The notes beneath the pieces were generated by a model. That model was given only the letters and a program-made list of their open reading frames with translations. It was not told the origin of the DNA and searched no databases. Positions 51,823-59,633 of a DNA stretch of 64,000 nucleotides are shown in pieces; position 1 is the first letter of the stretch, and each line of letters begins with the position of its first letter. A program made the translations under genes and the position numbers. This DNA comes from Bacteroidaceae bacterium (GTDB lineage Bacteria; Bacteroidota; Bacteroidia; Bacteroidales; Bacteroidaceae). The stretch covers positions 62,001 to 126,000 of the forward strand of contig JAGCFO010000015.1 in NCBI GenBank assembly GCA_017650105.1, in the 5' to 3' direction.

Positions 51823-53037
51823 TTATTCGCTCTCCTTACCTCTTCTTATAGGGAAGTAGCGCCCGTAGGTGAGCATACGCCACAGCCATTCCAGGGGACC
51901 GAAACGGAACCCTTGCAGCCACGCGCGGCTTAGCACCACTTGCAAGATGAATATGCCCAGTGCTGTCAGCTCCACCAGCGCCAAGTTCATCGATGCCCCA
52001 AGCCCGAAGCCAAAGCCGTAGAAGATGATGATGCCAGCCACCGAGTGCCCTATGTAGTTCGTCAAGGCCATGCGTCCTGGAGCTGCCACCCACTTCATTA
52101 GTCGCTGGCAACGTCCTCGCCTGTGCAGCAGGCACAGTGTGCTGATGTATGCCAACACCAGTGTAGTCACGCTCAGCGTATAAAGTAGGGCATTCATGGT
52201 GTCGCTCCACGGATGGCTATGCGTGGCGCTCCACGCATACAGTGCCGAGATGGGGATACCTAGCACATAAGACCATACGCAGCATTTTTTCAGCGGGAGC
52301 TCTTCCAGACACGCATACAGCTGGTGCTTGCCTGCCAGGTAGCCCAGAATGAACAGTCCCAACACTTTCAGTAGTCGGTGTCCTTCCACGAACTCCCACA
52401 TCCTCTCCACAGCCCCCTGCTTCAGGAAGGCGAACATCTGCGGGTAGGAGTGCGCGTCGCGAAGCCATGTGGCGAAGTTCTCCTCCGTGATGCCCTCTGC
52501 CGCGGCCTGTTTCCACCAAGCGCGGTAGAAGGGAGCGCTGAAGTCTATGCCTGCATACTCCGTCAGAGCCACCAGGCCTATGGGCACCGTTATCAGCACG
52601 GCAGCCCATGTCAGCAGAGCCTTGTCACTGCATTTCACAAACAGCGTCAGCAGCAGCCCTCCTGTGGCGTACAGTAGCAGAATGTCGCCGCTCCACAGCA
52701 GCATCATGTGGCACAACCCTATCAGTGCGAGTATCGCCATCCTGCGGCAGAAGAGACGTTTCCCGTGGCGTGCTATGATAAGCGAGAATCCTAAGCCGAA
52801 GAGCAGCGAGAAGATGGTGTAGAACTTTCCGTCAATGAACATATACTGTGCAAAGCGTACCACTCCGTCCGCTGACGAGTGGGGCAGAGCCGCCCGCTCT
52901 GCCGGTGAAAGGAATGTCCACAGCGCAAACTCCGGCAGGTTAGCCAGCACGATGCCAGCCAGCGCCAGCCCCCTGAGGGCGTCAAGAATGATGTAACGTT
53001 CCTTTTCGGTTGTAGGGCCGAGGTGCGAAGTGCTCAT
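51823..53037 (-). CDS. DUF418 (YeiB-like) integral membrane protein
   Basis: A 404-residue inner-membrane protein with about ten hydrophobic helices. The N-terminal signature ILDALRGLALAGIVLANLPEF and FIDGKFYTIFSLLFGLGFSLI are typical of the YeiB/DUF418 family. So is the C-terminal end: GRMALTNYIGHSVAGIIIFYGFGFG, then FGPLEWLWRMLTYGRYFPIRR. The family is often called a transporter, but the fold resembles membrane acyltransferases and no substrate is established. Single gene with its own -7 box (53068-53075). Confidence 0.9.
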   Translation of the reverse strand: MSTSHLGPTTEKERYIILDALRGLALAGIVLANLPEFALWTFLSPAERAALPHSSADGVVRFAQYMFIDGKFYTIFSLLFGLGFSLIIARHGKRLFCRRMAILALIGLCHMMLLWSGDILLLYATGGLLLTLFVKCSDKALLTWAAVLITVPIGLVALTEYAGIDFSAPFYRAWWKQAAAEGITEENFATWLRDAHSYPQMFAFLKQGAVERMWEFVEGHRLLKVLGLFILGYLAGKHQLYACLEELPLKKCCVWSYVLGIPISALYAWSATHSHPWSDTMNALLYTLSVTTLVLAYISTLCLLHRRGRCQRLMKWVAAPGRMALTNYIGHSVAGIIIFYGFGFGLGASMNLALVELTALGIFILQVVLSRAWLQGFRFGPLEWLWRMLTYGRYFPIRRGKESE

Positions 53038-53067
53038 GTGTTCAGTCTGTCACTCGTTTATCCTCTG

Positions 53068-53075
53068 CAAATGTA
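53068..53075 (-). promoter_or_regulatory. -7 box of the DUF418 gene
   Basis: TACATTTG on the minus strand, 31 bases upstream of the start. A TTTG lies 23 bases further up (complement of 53099-53102), slightly wide. Confidence 0.5.
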
Positions 53076-53217
53076 AGCCATTGAGAAACAAAATCCAACA
53101 AATCCCCCTACAAATCTTGACTCTTCCCTGAAAATACTACCCTAACCACTTTTGCCGAAGGCTTAGATGCGGAGTCGGCAACGAAACAGACACCTCCGCT
53201 TAAGAAGGGAGGAAGAA

Positions 53218-53295
53218 AGGAGGCAGGGATTCGCTTTTAGGTTTACTTTTTCTGTACATTGTTTATCGAGACTAACTCTTTCGTCCCTGCCTCCT
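53218..53295. repeat. 12-bp inverted repeat with long loop
   Basis: AGGAGGCAGGGA (53218-53229) and TCCCTGCCTCCT (53284-53295) are perfect complements 54 bases apart. It lies just past the 3' end of the 53312 gene (minus strand). It could be a transcript 3' structure or a remnant repeat. Confidence 0.55.
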
Positions 53296-53311
53296 ATTAT
53301 GTGCCTTTGGG

Positions 53312-54091
53312 TTACTTTATCAGCACTTTCTTGCCGTTTTGGATGTAGATACCTTGGGTGGGAGTGGTGACTGGACTTCCTTGTAGGTCGTAGAAAATGG
53401 TTTTGTCCATTATGGTATCGGCTGTGCCGATGTCCGTAGACAAAGCTTTAAAGTCTTCGGCTGAGAACAGGCAACTCTCACCGTCGTAGCAGCCAACGAA
53501 ACGAGAATAGGAACCATCGTCTATTAAGTTTGCGAACTCAAATAGACCAAAGGAACTGCCTACTCCATCCACAGCATATCGTTTAGGCCAAGCCGGGATT
53601 CTTGCATCACTAAGGGCAAGAAAACGGTGACTTTCGTGGTTCCTGTCTTCCGTTTGTCCCACCTCGCTTACAATCATGTCGTTACATACGAACGCCCCCA
53701 TTTGACAATGGCTCCCCTTCTGGACATTGAAATCATAAAGCGTCACCCACTGCTCCATTGGGAACGGCGCATAAAAGGCCGGATTATCGATAAGAGCATA
53801 AAGCATCACTTTTCCATTCTCCTCGTAGCCATAAGCATATAATTCCCTACCATCCATTCCGTCGGAGATAATCTCCCTGCAGTTGTGACCGTCAAAAGAT
53901 ACATTGTCGCCTACTTTCAAGACGAAGTCGGACTTTACGTAACCTTCCTTTCCGTCTTCTTCTCTCTGATTGTCTGGCTCAAGATGCTCATACCGCCAGT
54001 TGCGCCCCTCAGCAAACATTTTTTGTGCTTTCACCTGACTAATCGCTGATATTGATGTCAGCAACAACCAAAACAAACATATCTTCCTCAT
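53312..54091 (-). CDS. Secreted protein of unknown function with a short T9SS-like tail
   Basis: 259 residues, signal peptide 1-22 (LLLTSISAISQVKAQ). The mature part begins KMFAEGRNWRYEHLEPDN, which looks like a small beta domain, and has four Cys (GHNCREI, SHCQMGAFVC, ESCLF). The end (IFYDLQGSPVTTPTQGIYIQNGKKVLIK) is the short sorting tail also found on five other proteins here. It lies 13 bases after the C25 peptidase gene, so the two are probably co-transcribed and the product may be a substrate or partner of the peptidase; that is inference. Confidence 0.65.
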   Translation of the reverse strand: MRKICLFWLLLTSISAISQVKAQKMFAEGRNWRYEHLEPDNQREEDGKEGYVKSDFVLKVGDNVSFDGHNCREIISDGMDGRELYAYGYEENGKVMLYALIDNPAFYAPFPMEQWVTLYDFNVQKGSHCQMGAFVCNDMIVSEVGQTEDRNHESHRFLALSDARIPAWPKRYAVDGVGSSFGLFEFANLIDDGSYSRFVGCYDGESCLFSAEDFKALSTDIGTADTIMDKTIFYDLQGSPVTTPTQGIYIQNGKKVLIK

Positions 54092-54104
54092 CTCTTTTAA
54101 AAAA

Positions 54105-56438
54105 TTAAGGCGTTCTACTCTTTATTTCAAGTTTTGCTCCTAAAGAAACCGAGGTTCCACCGTGGAGTTCGATTGTATTTCCTTTTAACACTGTTCTACC
54201 ATTTACAAAGCGAACCTCTCCTGTTTCCATCTGATTTGTCACATTTTTGCCAGCAATAATGACATCAGCCTCGATTTCATCGGAACTGGATAATAATCTG
54301 TTTTGAATGTAAATCAGGTTTCGTTCGTCAACAAGTGGAATTTTGTTATGACCTGATATGCAAACGGAAACGGCATCAGTAATTCCAGTAAAAAAGGCTG
54401 TTGAATCCATATAAGAAATAACGCTGTCGGTTCTATGGTCATAGAAGGTAATTCTTGCTATGCCTTCGCCTGTTTGAACATTTATACTATTAGCGCTTCT
54501 TGATATTGTAGCGTTTGAAAAAGATGTCGGAGTGTTTGTTCTTATTCGCATGCTAGGATCTCCAAAACAGTGAAATCTTTCTCTAATATACATACCACTT
54601 CCCCATGTTTCCTCCATTCGTTTGAACCCTTGCTTTAGTATATGGCCCAAGTAATAGGTTGGCTCAGGTGTTGGTGTAACATTTTGTGTATGGTAAGGGA
54701 ATTGAGGAATCAAGCTGGGATTGGGCCAGATGGCGTCAATCATACCTTCTGTCAATGCATCGTCAAAACCAGAATAACCATCTCCGGTTGCAGCGAAAAT
54801 GGCAACGCAGCCACCATCGCTTTTCCTTATGAATTGTTCTGCGAAACAGGTGGTGTCATTAAAGCAACCAGTCTTACAACACATGCTAAAAACAACCGGA
54901 AGTTTACTGTTGTTATGTACGGAAGATAGGAAATCAGAATGATACCAAGGATCTCGCCACCCCAGTGGGTGCCCATGGTCATTAAAAACCACACAGAATG
55001 TCCCTTCTGAGAGGCCGTTGTTTATATCCCCGCTGTTCCCATCCCATAAAAAGTTCGGTTTCTGTAACTCTTGCGGAATCTCCTCGCCAAAGGAATAACG
55101 CCCATTATTCCAATATTTTGGAGTGGCTCCAGGATAGGCATAATATACCCTTGAAACATTTTTTCCTTGCAGCATCAAATGGCTCCTTACCTCTTCAGCT
55201 GTTTTCACAAATCGCCTCTTGTCATATTGGCACAGAATGGAATCCATTCTATCTGGATCATTAATGCTATCACCGTCTTGAAAGAAAGCGCAACAGAGCG
55301 CTTTCTTATAAAACAAAGAGTCTGTTATGGGCGTACGCTCATAATCTAATATCTTATCAATAACGGTAACGGCCTCTGATGCGGTAGAAACAGACAATCG
55401 TCCATTGCTAATGGGAGATATATAATTATCTGAATTCAAGTATAAATAATCTGTAACATGTGTTCCTTTATTCATTGCTGGTACATCCTGATTATCACCT
55501 ATGATAACCATAAAGGAAAGGTCGGGGTAATTTATTTTGGCTTCTTGGATGACAGTAGAAACTCCAGAGGAGGTCCATTGGCCCCGATTTTTCAAAACGA
55601 TGTGAGTATTAAATCCCAACGTTTTTTTCCAATTAGCAAAACGATTGACAGCTTCAGCATATTCGGTTATGGAAATTATAAGATAATCTCTGTTGTCAAG
55701 ACTTCTGTTGGGTTCGTTAGGCAACAAGGATTTGGTGTTATTTGAGTTACATAATATGGGGTAATTTAATGTTGTGTTAAATAAATAGGAATCTTTGGCA
55801 AGATTACTGTTTCGGTAGTTGAATAGTTTAACATTTTCCTCTTCTCTGTTGTATTTCACTTTATAGGAAATCTTGGTAAACAACCGAGCTTTGTTATTAC
55901 GTAAGTCATATTGGATAGGACATACGCGGATATTCAAAAGGAAGGAATTACCATATTGTTGCGTTTGGTGCATATCCACCAAAGCCTGTGGATACAAACC
56001 TGTATAATCGTTTATTTGAGATACTTCAGGTTGGATAATGTCACTTTCAGATACAACATCCAGCTCATGCGCAGGCGACAGTACAATGTTCGTCTCAATG
56101 AAATCGCTGTCTACAATTTCTACTTGATAATTAACGGTATCGGGAATTACAAAAGAATCCCATCTTGTCGGAATGCAAGGTTTCCCTTCCTCATGATTTA
56201 GTCCAAATCCTGGTATTTTTAAATAATAAGTCCCTTCATTTTCGAAATTCTCTATTTTGATTATTTCCCCAAAGGAATATGTTACAACAAATCCGTCGTC
56301 TTGTTGTACGACATCACGAGAAGGCATCTCACTAAGGATTTTATCGACAACTCTTCCGCTTGGTAAAATGATTGTCTGCTGAGAGAAGCTGGTTCCCCAC
56401 GTAACTACAAAAATCAAGAAAAGTAACAAATGTCTCAT
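54105..56438 (-). CDS. Gingipain-like C25 family cysteine peptidase
   Basis: 777 residues from 56438; the frame is open to 56588, but the signal peptide (MRHLLLFLIFVVTWGTSFSQ) and the -7 box at 56471-56478 set the start. An N-terminal pro-domain-like region (about 30-240, SFVIPDTVNYQVEIVDSDF) is followed by the C25 caspase-like domain. The domain begins YLIISITEYAEAVNRFANWKK and has VIIGDNQDVPAM. Catalytic His488 is in NDHGHPLGW and Cys521 in MCCKTGCF; the 33-residue spacing equals that of gingipain R. A C-terminal Ig-like and beta segment ends SLGAKLEIKSRTP without an obvious sorting tail. Secreted protease; specificity unknown. Confidence 0.87.
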   Translation of the reverse strand: MRHLLLFLIFVVTWGTSFSQQTIILPSGRVVDKILSEMPSRDVVQQDDGFVVTYSFGEIIKIENFENEGTYYLKIPGFGLNHEEGKPCIPTRWDSFVIPDTVNYQVEIVDSDFIETNIVLSPAHELDVVSESDIIQPEVSQINDYTGLYPQALVDMHQTQQYGNSFLLNIRVCPIQYDLRNNKARLFTKISYKVKYNREEENVKLFNYRNSNLAKDSYLFNTTLNYPILCNSNNTKSLLPNEPNRSLDNRDYLIISITEYAEAVNRFANWKKTLGFNTHIVLKNRGQWTSSGVSTVIQEAKINYPDLSFMVIIGDNQDVPAMNKGTHVTDYLYLNSDNYISPISNGRLSVSTASEAVTVIDKILDYERTPITDSLFYKKALCCAFFQDGDSINDPDRMDSILCQYDKRRFVKTAEEVRSHLMLQGKNVSRVYYAYPGATPKYWNNGRYSFGEEIPQELQKPNFLWDGNSGDINNGLSEGTFCVVFNDHGHPLGWRDPWYHSDFLSSVHNNSKLPVVFSMCCKTGCFNDTTCFAEQFIRKSDGGCVAIFAATGDGYSGFDDALTEGMIDAIWPNPSLIPQFPYHTQNVTPTPEPTYYLGHILKQGFKRMEETWGSGMYIRERFHCFGDPSMRIRTNTPTSFSNATISRSANSINVQTGEGIARITFYDHRTDSVISYMDSTAFFTGITDAVSVCISGHNKIPLVDERNLIYIQNRLLSSSDEIEADVIIAGKNVTNQMETGEVRFVNGRTVLKGNTIELHGGTSVSLGAKLEIKSRTP

Positions 56439-56470
56439 AGCGCTTTTATTGTTTGCACCCTTTTCCGCCG

Positions 56471-56478
56471 CAAAGATA
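56471..56478 (-). promoter_or_regulatory. -7 box of the C25 peptidase gene
   Basis: TATCTTTG on the minus strand, 33 bases upstream of the chosen start at 56438. It supports that start over the longer frame beginning at 56588. Confidence 0.55.
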
Positions 56479-56610
56479 AAATGAAACTTGAAAAGCTCTG
56501 TATCACGATGTTGAAAAGAATCCAACATGGAAAAACATTGTTGAGTTATTCCAAAAAGCAATAATTTGCAAATAAAGAATCGTTTCATTTTTGATAGATT
56601 ATTGTCCCAA

Positions 56611-57858
56611 CTATTTCGTCAGAATCATTCTCTTGGTATCAATCACCTTGCCGTCGGCAATGAGGGAATAGAGGTACATGCCGGCATCGAGGCTTCCGCC
56701 CTCGATGGTGACGGCGGTCTCGCCACGTTCAGCAACGGGATACTCGCTGATCTGCTTGCCGCTCATGTCATAGACATACAGCACGGCTTTCTTCACGTTC
56801 TCAGCTACAGTGCATGCAATAACCGTCTTCTCGGAGAACGGGTTGGGCGTGTTCTGGAACAGCTCCGTCTTCAGTCCCCGCAGTGCTACGGCGCTGGCAG
56901 GAGTGTCATCTTCAGTGATGCGTCCTCCCGTCTTGGCATCGTCGAGTTCCGCCTTCAGCTCCTGAATGGCACGGATGAGCACGGGGATAAGCTCTGTGTA
57001 GGATACGGAAAGGTAACCGTCGCCGACAACGCCCTCGTACACCAGGTTGGGGAAGATGTCCTGCAGTTCCTGTGCTATCAGACCGAAATGCTTATGCGTA
57101 TAAGTTGGTTCGTCCCCTTCGTACGTATACACGGGATTGCCATATTCGTCCTCGCCTCTCTGACGGTTTATTAAGTTGTACTCAATGGGATTCATCAGCA
57201 TAACCATGTCCAGCGAGTGCTGAGTGTCGGAAAGGCTCTTGATGTTTTTCTTCAACCGGTAGTCGGAACGGGACGTGATAGAACCGATAATTGAGCCAGT
57301 GGCAATGACATCACCCCTGAAGAAGCCCGCATAGCGACCGCCTACGTCATAGCCGTTGTCGTCCGACACAGACGAACCGTACACGCCGGCTCCGTTGCCC
57401 GTGCCGTGCAACGTGCCGAACACACCATAGTTGTAACCTGGTTTCCCTTTGCCTGCAATGCCATAGAGGCCAAAGGTACGGCCCCATGTCAAATTAGAGG
57501 AAGAACAGCTTTTGCCGTATAGACCATACGAACAACTGCTTTCTAAAGGATTCGTTTGAGCATAGACGGCATATTGATAACTGAGAGGAGGAGACATAAG
57601 GCCGTCGGGTACAGGAGGATAGACTGGAGCAGGTTCTTCCTCCAAGGTCTCGTCTACATATAAGCCATAAGTGTTGCCCTGCGACTTAATATGCGCGGTG
57701 GCAGCGCTTAAACCTTTTGAGTTAACGGCAAAATCAGAAACGACAGAGGCATTTCCTTCATATCCGACGGCAACCTTGCCTGTTTCTTCCACAACTAACT
57801 GTGCGTACAATCCTGCAGCAAACATTGCTGCAATAAAAAAGGTAAAAATCTTTTTCAT
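56611..57858 (-). CDS. Secreted surface protein with S74 chaperone domain and T9SS sorting domain
   Basis: 415 residues, signal peptide 1-19 (AAMFAAGLYAQ). Residues about 20-195 carry repeated YGLY/YGVFG motifs with Gly-rich loops, a fibre-like beta structure. Residues about 197-305 are an intramolecular chaperone/S74 peptidase domain: SDYRLKKNIKSLSDT, MNPIEYNLI, KHFGLIAQELQDIFPNLV, VSYTELIPVLIRAIQEL. In phage tail spikes this domain trimerises the fibre and cuts itself off. From residue 332 a type A T9SS C-terminal domain follows (LFQNTPNPFSEKTVI to the end, with GMYLYSLIADGKVIDTKRMIL). Two copies of a 17-bp motif lie upstream. Confidence 0.85.
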   Translation of the reverse strand: MKKIFTFFIAAMFAAGLYAQLVVEETGKVAVGYEGNASVVSDFAVNSKGLSAATAHIKSQGNTYGLYVDETLEEEPAPVYPPVPDGLMSPPLSYQYAVYAQTNPLESSCSYGLYGKSCSSSNLTWGRTFGLYGIAGKGKPGYNYGVFGTLHGTGNGAGVYGSSVSDDNGYDVGGRYAGFFRGDVIATGSIIGSITSRSDYRLKKNIKSLSDTQHSLDMVMLMNPIEYNLINRQRGEDEYGNPVYTYEGDEPTYTHKHFGLIAQELQDIFPNLVYEGVVGDGYLSVSYTELIPVLIRAIQELKAELDDAKTGGRITEDDTPASAVALRGLKTELFQNTPNPFSEKTVIACTVAENVKKAVLYVYDMSGKQISEYPVAERGETAVTIEGGSLDAGMYLYSLIADGKVIDTKRMILTK

Positions 57859-57978
57859 GCTATTAATTATTTAAAGGTTAATACTATTCTTCTTCTAATT
57901 TCAAAACAAACTCTTCCCATCACCATTCATTGATAGTGCCGACAGAAGAACTGATGGCTGTTTCGTATAAAATTGCCC

Positions 57979-57986
57979 CAAAGAAA
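57979..57986 (-). promoter_or_regulatory. Possible -7 box of the S74 surface protein gene
   Basis: TTTCTTTG on the minus strand, one mismatch from TAnnTTTG. It lies 32 bases from the 17-bp motif at 58019, nearly the same spacing as at the two other promoters with this motif. Confidence 0.4.
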
Positions 57987-58018
57987 AGAAATTATTTTCT
58001 TTTTGTCAAGAAAAAAGC

Positions 58019-58035
58019 GTGACACAAAGCGTGAC
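58019..58035 (-). promoter_or_regulatory. 17-bp operator-like motif, site 1
   Basis: GTGACACAAAGCGTGAC on the plus strand, i.e. a direct repeat of GTGAC 12 bases apart. It lies upstream of the minus-strand S74 protein gene, 32 bases from its probable -7 box. Two extra bases (GC at 58017-58018) are shared with site 4. Confidence 0.65.
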
Positions 58036-58061
58036 TTTTCGCGAATTGTGCTTTTTCTTGT

Positions 58062-58078
58062 GGGACACAAACCGCGAC
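58062..58078 (-). promoter_or_regulatory. 17-bp operator-like motif, site 2 (degenerate)
   Basis: GGGACACAAACCGCGAC on the plus strand, two mismatches from site 3. It lies 43 bases (about four helical turns) upstream of site 1 at the same promoter and in the same orientation. Confidence 0.55.
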
Positions 58079-58163
58079 ATTCTCTATTTAACGATTAATA
58101 AATCAGAAAGAAAGGTTTATGTATAAGATGAAAGAGATCTTCGGCAGTATATATTCCTCAAGA

Positions 58164-58559
58164 TTACAGAAAGTTCATTTTCATTCCTATTCGTTTCCAT
58201 AGTCGATGCGCTCTCTGCTCGTTATATAGCGGAAGGCCGCCATTCGCACACACATCTGCGCGATATCGGAACAGACAGAACGGAGCCATCGTTATCACTA
58301 TCTCATAGCAGTCCAGTGCCTCGTCTTCCTCGATGAGGTAATAATACTCTCCTCCCATCTTCTTGCTCACGATGCTCAGACCGAATGTCGACAGCAAGCG
58401 CTGGCGATAGTGATAGAAGGTGCGTTTGGCGAGCCCGCGCCCATCGTCGATCCTCTTCTCTATCCACAGTTCGTTCAGCTCTTCATAGGTGAGACTTTTC
58501 TTTCGTACCAGAAAGTCAATGAGCCAACCCGCCTTAAACAATACGTTCAGTGAATTCAT
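58164..58559 (-). CDS. Short WYL-type HTH protein, lacks the WYL domain
   Basis: 131 residues. The first 90 or so residues match the N-terminal winged helix of Bacteroidales WYL-domain regulators: LFKAGWLIDFLVRKKSLTYEELNELWIEKR, GLAKRTFYHYRQRLLSTFGLSIVSKK, GGEYYYLIEEDE. Full members continue for another 200 residues with the ligand-binding WYL domain, which is absent here. It is either a stand-alone DNA-binding protein or the remnant of a truncated regulator. Its own promoter carries the 17-bp motif (58751-58767) 33 bases above the -7 box, so it could be autoregulated; this is inference. Confidence 0.65.
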   Translation of the reverse strand: MNSLNVLFKAGWLIDFLVRKKSLTYEELNELWIEKRIDDGRGLAKRTFYHYRQRLLSTFGLSIVSKKMGGEYYYLIEEDEALDCYEIVITMAPFCLFRYRADVCANGGLPLYNEQRAHRLWKRIGMKMNFL

Positions 58560-58709
58560 AATACCCGAGTTTTTAGGTTAGATTTCATCTTTCGTTTTCT
58601 CGCCATGCCAAAGCAAAAACCTTTCGCTTTTTCTTTGGTCATTTGGCTTAACGAAAACGTTGAATACAAACCTTCGTTTTATCAATAAATGAAAATTACG
58701 AAGAGGGAG

Positions 58710-58717
58710 CAAAAGTA
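58710..58717 (-). promoter_or_regulatory. -7 box of the short HTH gene
   Basis: TACTTTTG on the minus strand, exactly 33 bases from the 17-bp motif at 58751. It leaves a leader of about 150 bases before the start at 58559. Confidence 0.6.
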
Positions 58718-58750
58718 AGACTCAGATTCTTCATCAGCAGCAAAAAACAT

Positions 58751-58767
58751 GTGACACAAACCGTGAC
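58751..58767 (-). promoter_or_regulatory. 17-bp operator-like motif, site 3
   Basis: GTGACACAAACCGTGAC on the plus strand. It sits in the 541-base gap between the divergent HTH gene (minus) and DUF3244 gene (plus), 33 bases above the HTH gene's -7 box. The remainder of the gap is AT-rich without a gene. Confidence 0.7.
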
Positions 58768-59014
58768 AATTTCCATTTTTTCACCAAAAAATCTTTTTGA
58801 AGAGCAACAAAAAAGAGTATGTTGAACCATCAACAAAAAAATTGGGAATCGTTTTTTCTATGTCTCAAAAAGACAAAAATCGCCCTTTTCATCGGGAAAA
58901 ACAGGGTTTTTGGATAGTAAAAACCTCACGTTTTTTATTGACTAAGCCGAAAAACAACGCATAATGCTCATTATGAGGTGTTTAGTTATGTGTATGTGGC
59001 GAAATTTGCAAAAA

Positions 59015-59031
59015 GTCACTCTTTGTGTCAC
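59015..59031 (+). promoter_or_regulatory. 17-bp operator-like motif, site 4
   Basis: GTCACTCTTTGTGTCAC on the plus strand, the reverse complement form of sites 1-3 (one mismatch from site 1). It faces the plus-strand DUF3244 gene and lies exactly 33 bases above TAATTTTG. Its orientation relative to the gene is the same as for the other sites. Confidence 0.7.
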
Positions 59032-59064
59032 GCTTAAAATAAAGAACCATACTTTGATTTGTAC

Positions 59065-59072
59065 TAATTTTG
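59065..59072 (+). promoter_or_regulatory. -7 box of the DUF3244 gene
   Basis: TAATTTTG at 59065-59072, 28 bases before the start codon at 59101. No TTTG lies 19-21 bases upstream, so this promoter probably needs the activator that binds site 4. Confidence 0.6.
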
Positions 59073-59100
59073 TCTGAGTAACCTTAAAAATTTCATCATT

Positions 59101-59475
59101 ATGAAAAAATTTTATTTTTTGTGTTTTCTATTAACTGCGTGTTTAAACCTATTTGCGCAGAATGCACCTATCATTATTACTGACGATTCCATACAAAATC
59201 CTCAGTTTCCGGATAGATCTCTTGATCCAATCCCTTCTGCTACTTTGATTGATGGTCAGATCTATTTGACGTACTCAGAGAGTGCGCCATCCATCGTTTC
59301 TATCATCGATGTCAATACAGAGGATGAAGTATGGTACTACGAATATGGCAGCACAAATCAGGTGATTATCAATCTGGCCGCTGCAAACATAACAGAAGGT
59401 ACCTTCCAGATTCGTATTTATATTTATGGAAGATGGTGGTGGGGCGAGTTTGTCCTGAACGATGAGGATGACTAA
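59101..59475 (+). CDS. DUF3244-like secreted Ig-fold protein
   Basis: 124 residues, signal peptide 1-19 (FLLTACLNLFAQ). The mature part is one small beta-sandwich with the DUF3244 pattern: SATLIDGQIYLTYSESAPSIVSIIDVNTEDEVWYYEY, then VIINLAAANITEGTFQIRIYIYGRWWWGEFVLNDED. Such proteins are abundant and small in Bacteroidales; structures show an immunoglobulin-like fold but no function is established. Its -7 box and a copy of the 17-bp motif lie directly upstream, and a strong terminator follows. Confidence 0.75.
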   Translation: MKKFYFLCFLLTACLNLFAQNAPIIITDDSIQNPQFPDRSLDPIPSATLIDGQIYLTYSESAPSIVSIIDVNTEDEVWYYEYGSTNQVIINLAAANITEGTFQIRIYIYGRWWWGEFVLNDEDD

Positions 59476-59494
59476 CCGGTAACGACGCTATGGG

Positions 59495-59536
59495 CAGAAA
59501 TGGGCAATGATAGTAATTGCCCATTTCTGTGTTTTT
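59495..59536 (+). terminator. Terminator after the DUF3244 gene
   Basis: CAGAAATGGGCAA (59495-59507) pairs with TTGCCCATTTCTG (59517-59529), a perfect 13-bp stem followed by TGTTTTTC. Confidence 0.9.
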
Positions 59537-59572
59537 CAATTTAATGCCGTAGCAGTTGTTGAGGAGTTTTCG

Positions 59573-59603
59573 TTTGCGTTTGACAAAAGTTTTCGTATTT
59601 TTG
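59573..59603 (+). promoter_or_regulatory. Promoter of the TPR regulator gene
   Basis: TTTG at 59573-59576, a 19-base spacer and TATTTTTG at 59596-59603. A full consensus match, 30 bases before the start at 59634. It has no copy of the 17-bp motif. Confidence 0.8.
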
Positions 59604-59633
59604 CAAATACATTAAAACTGATATACCGAATAT

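Noticed and set aside
54642..55264. Plus-strand frames inside the C25 gene
   Set aside because: Antisense shadows over the catalytic domain.
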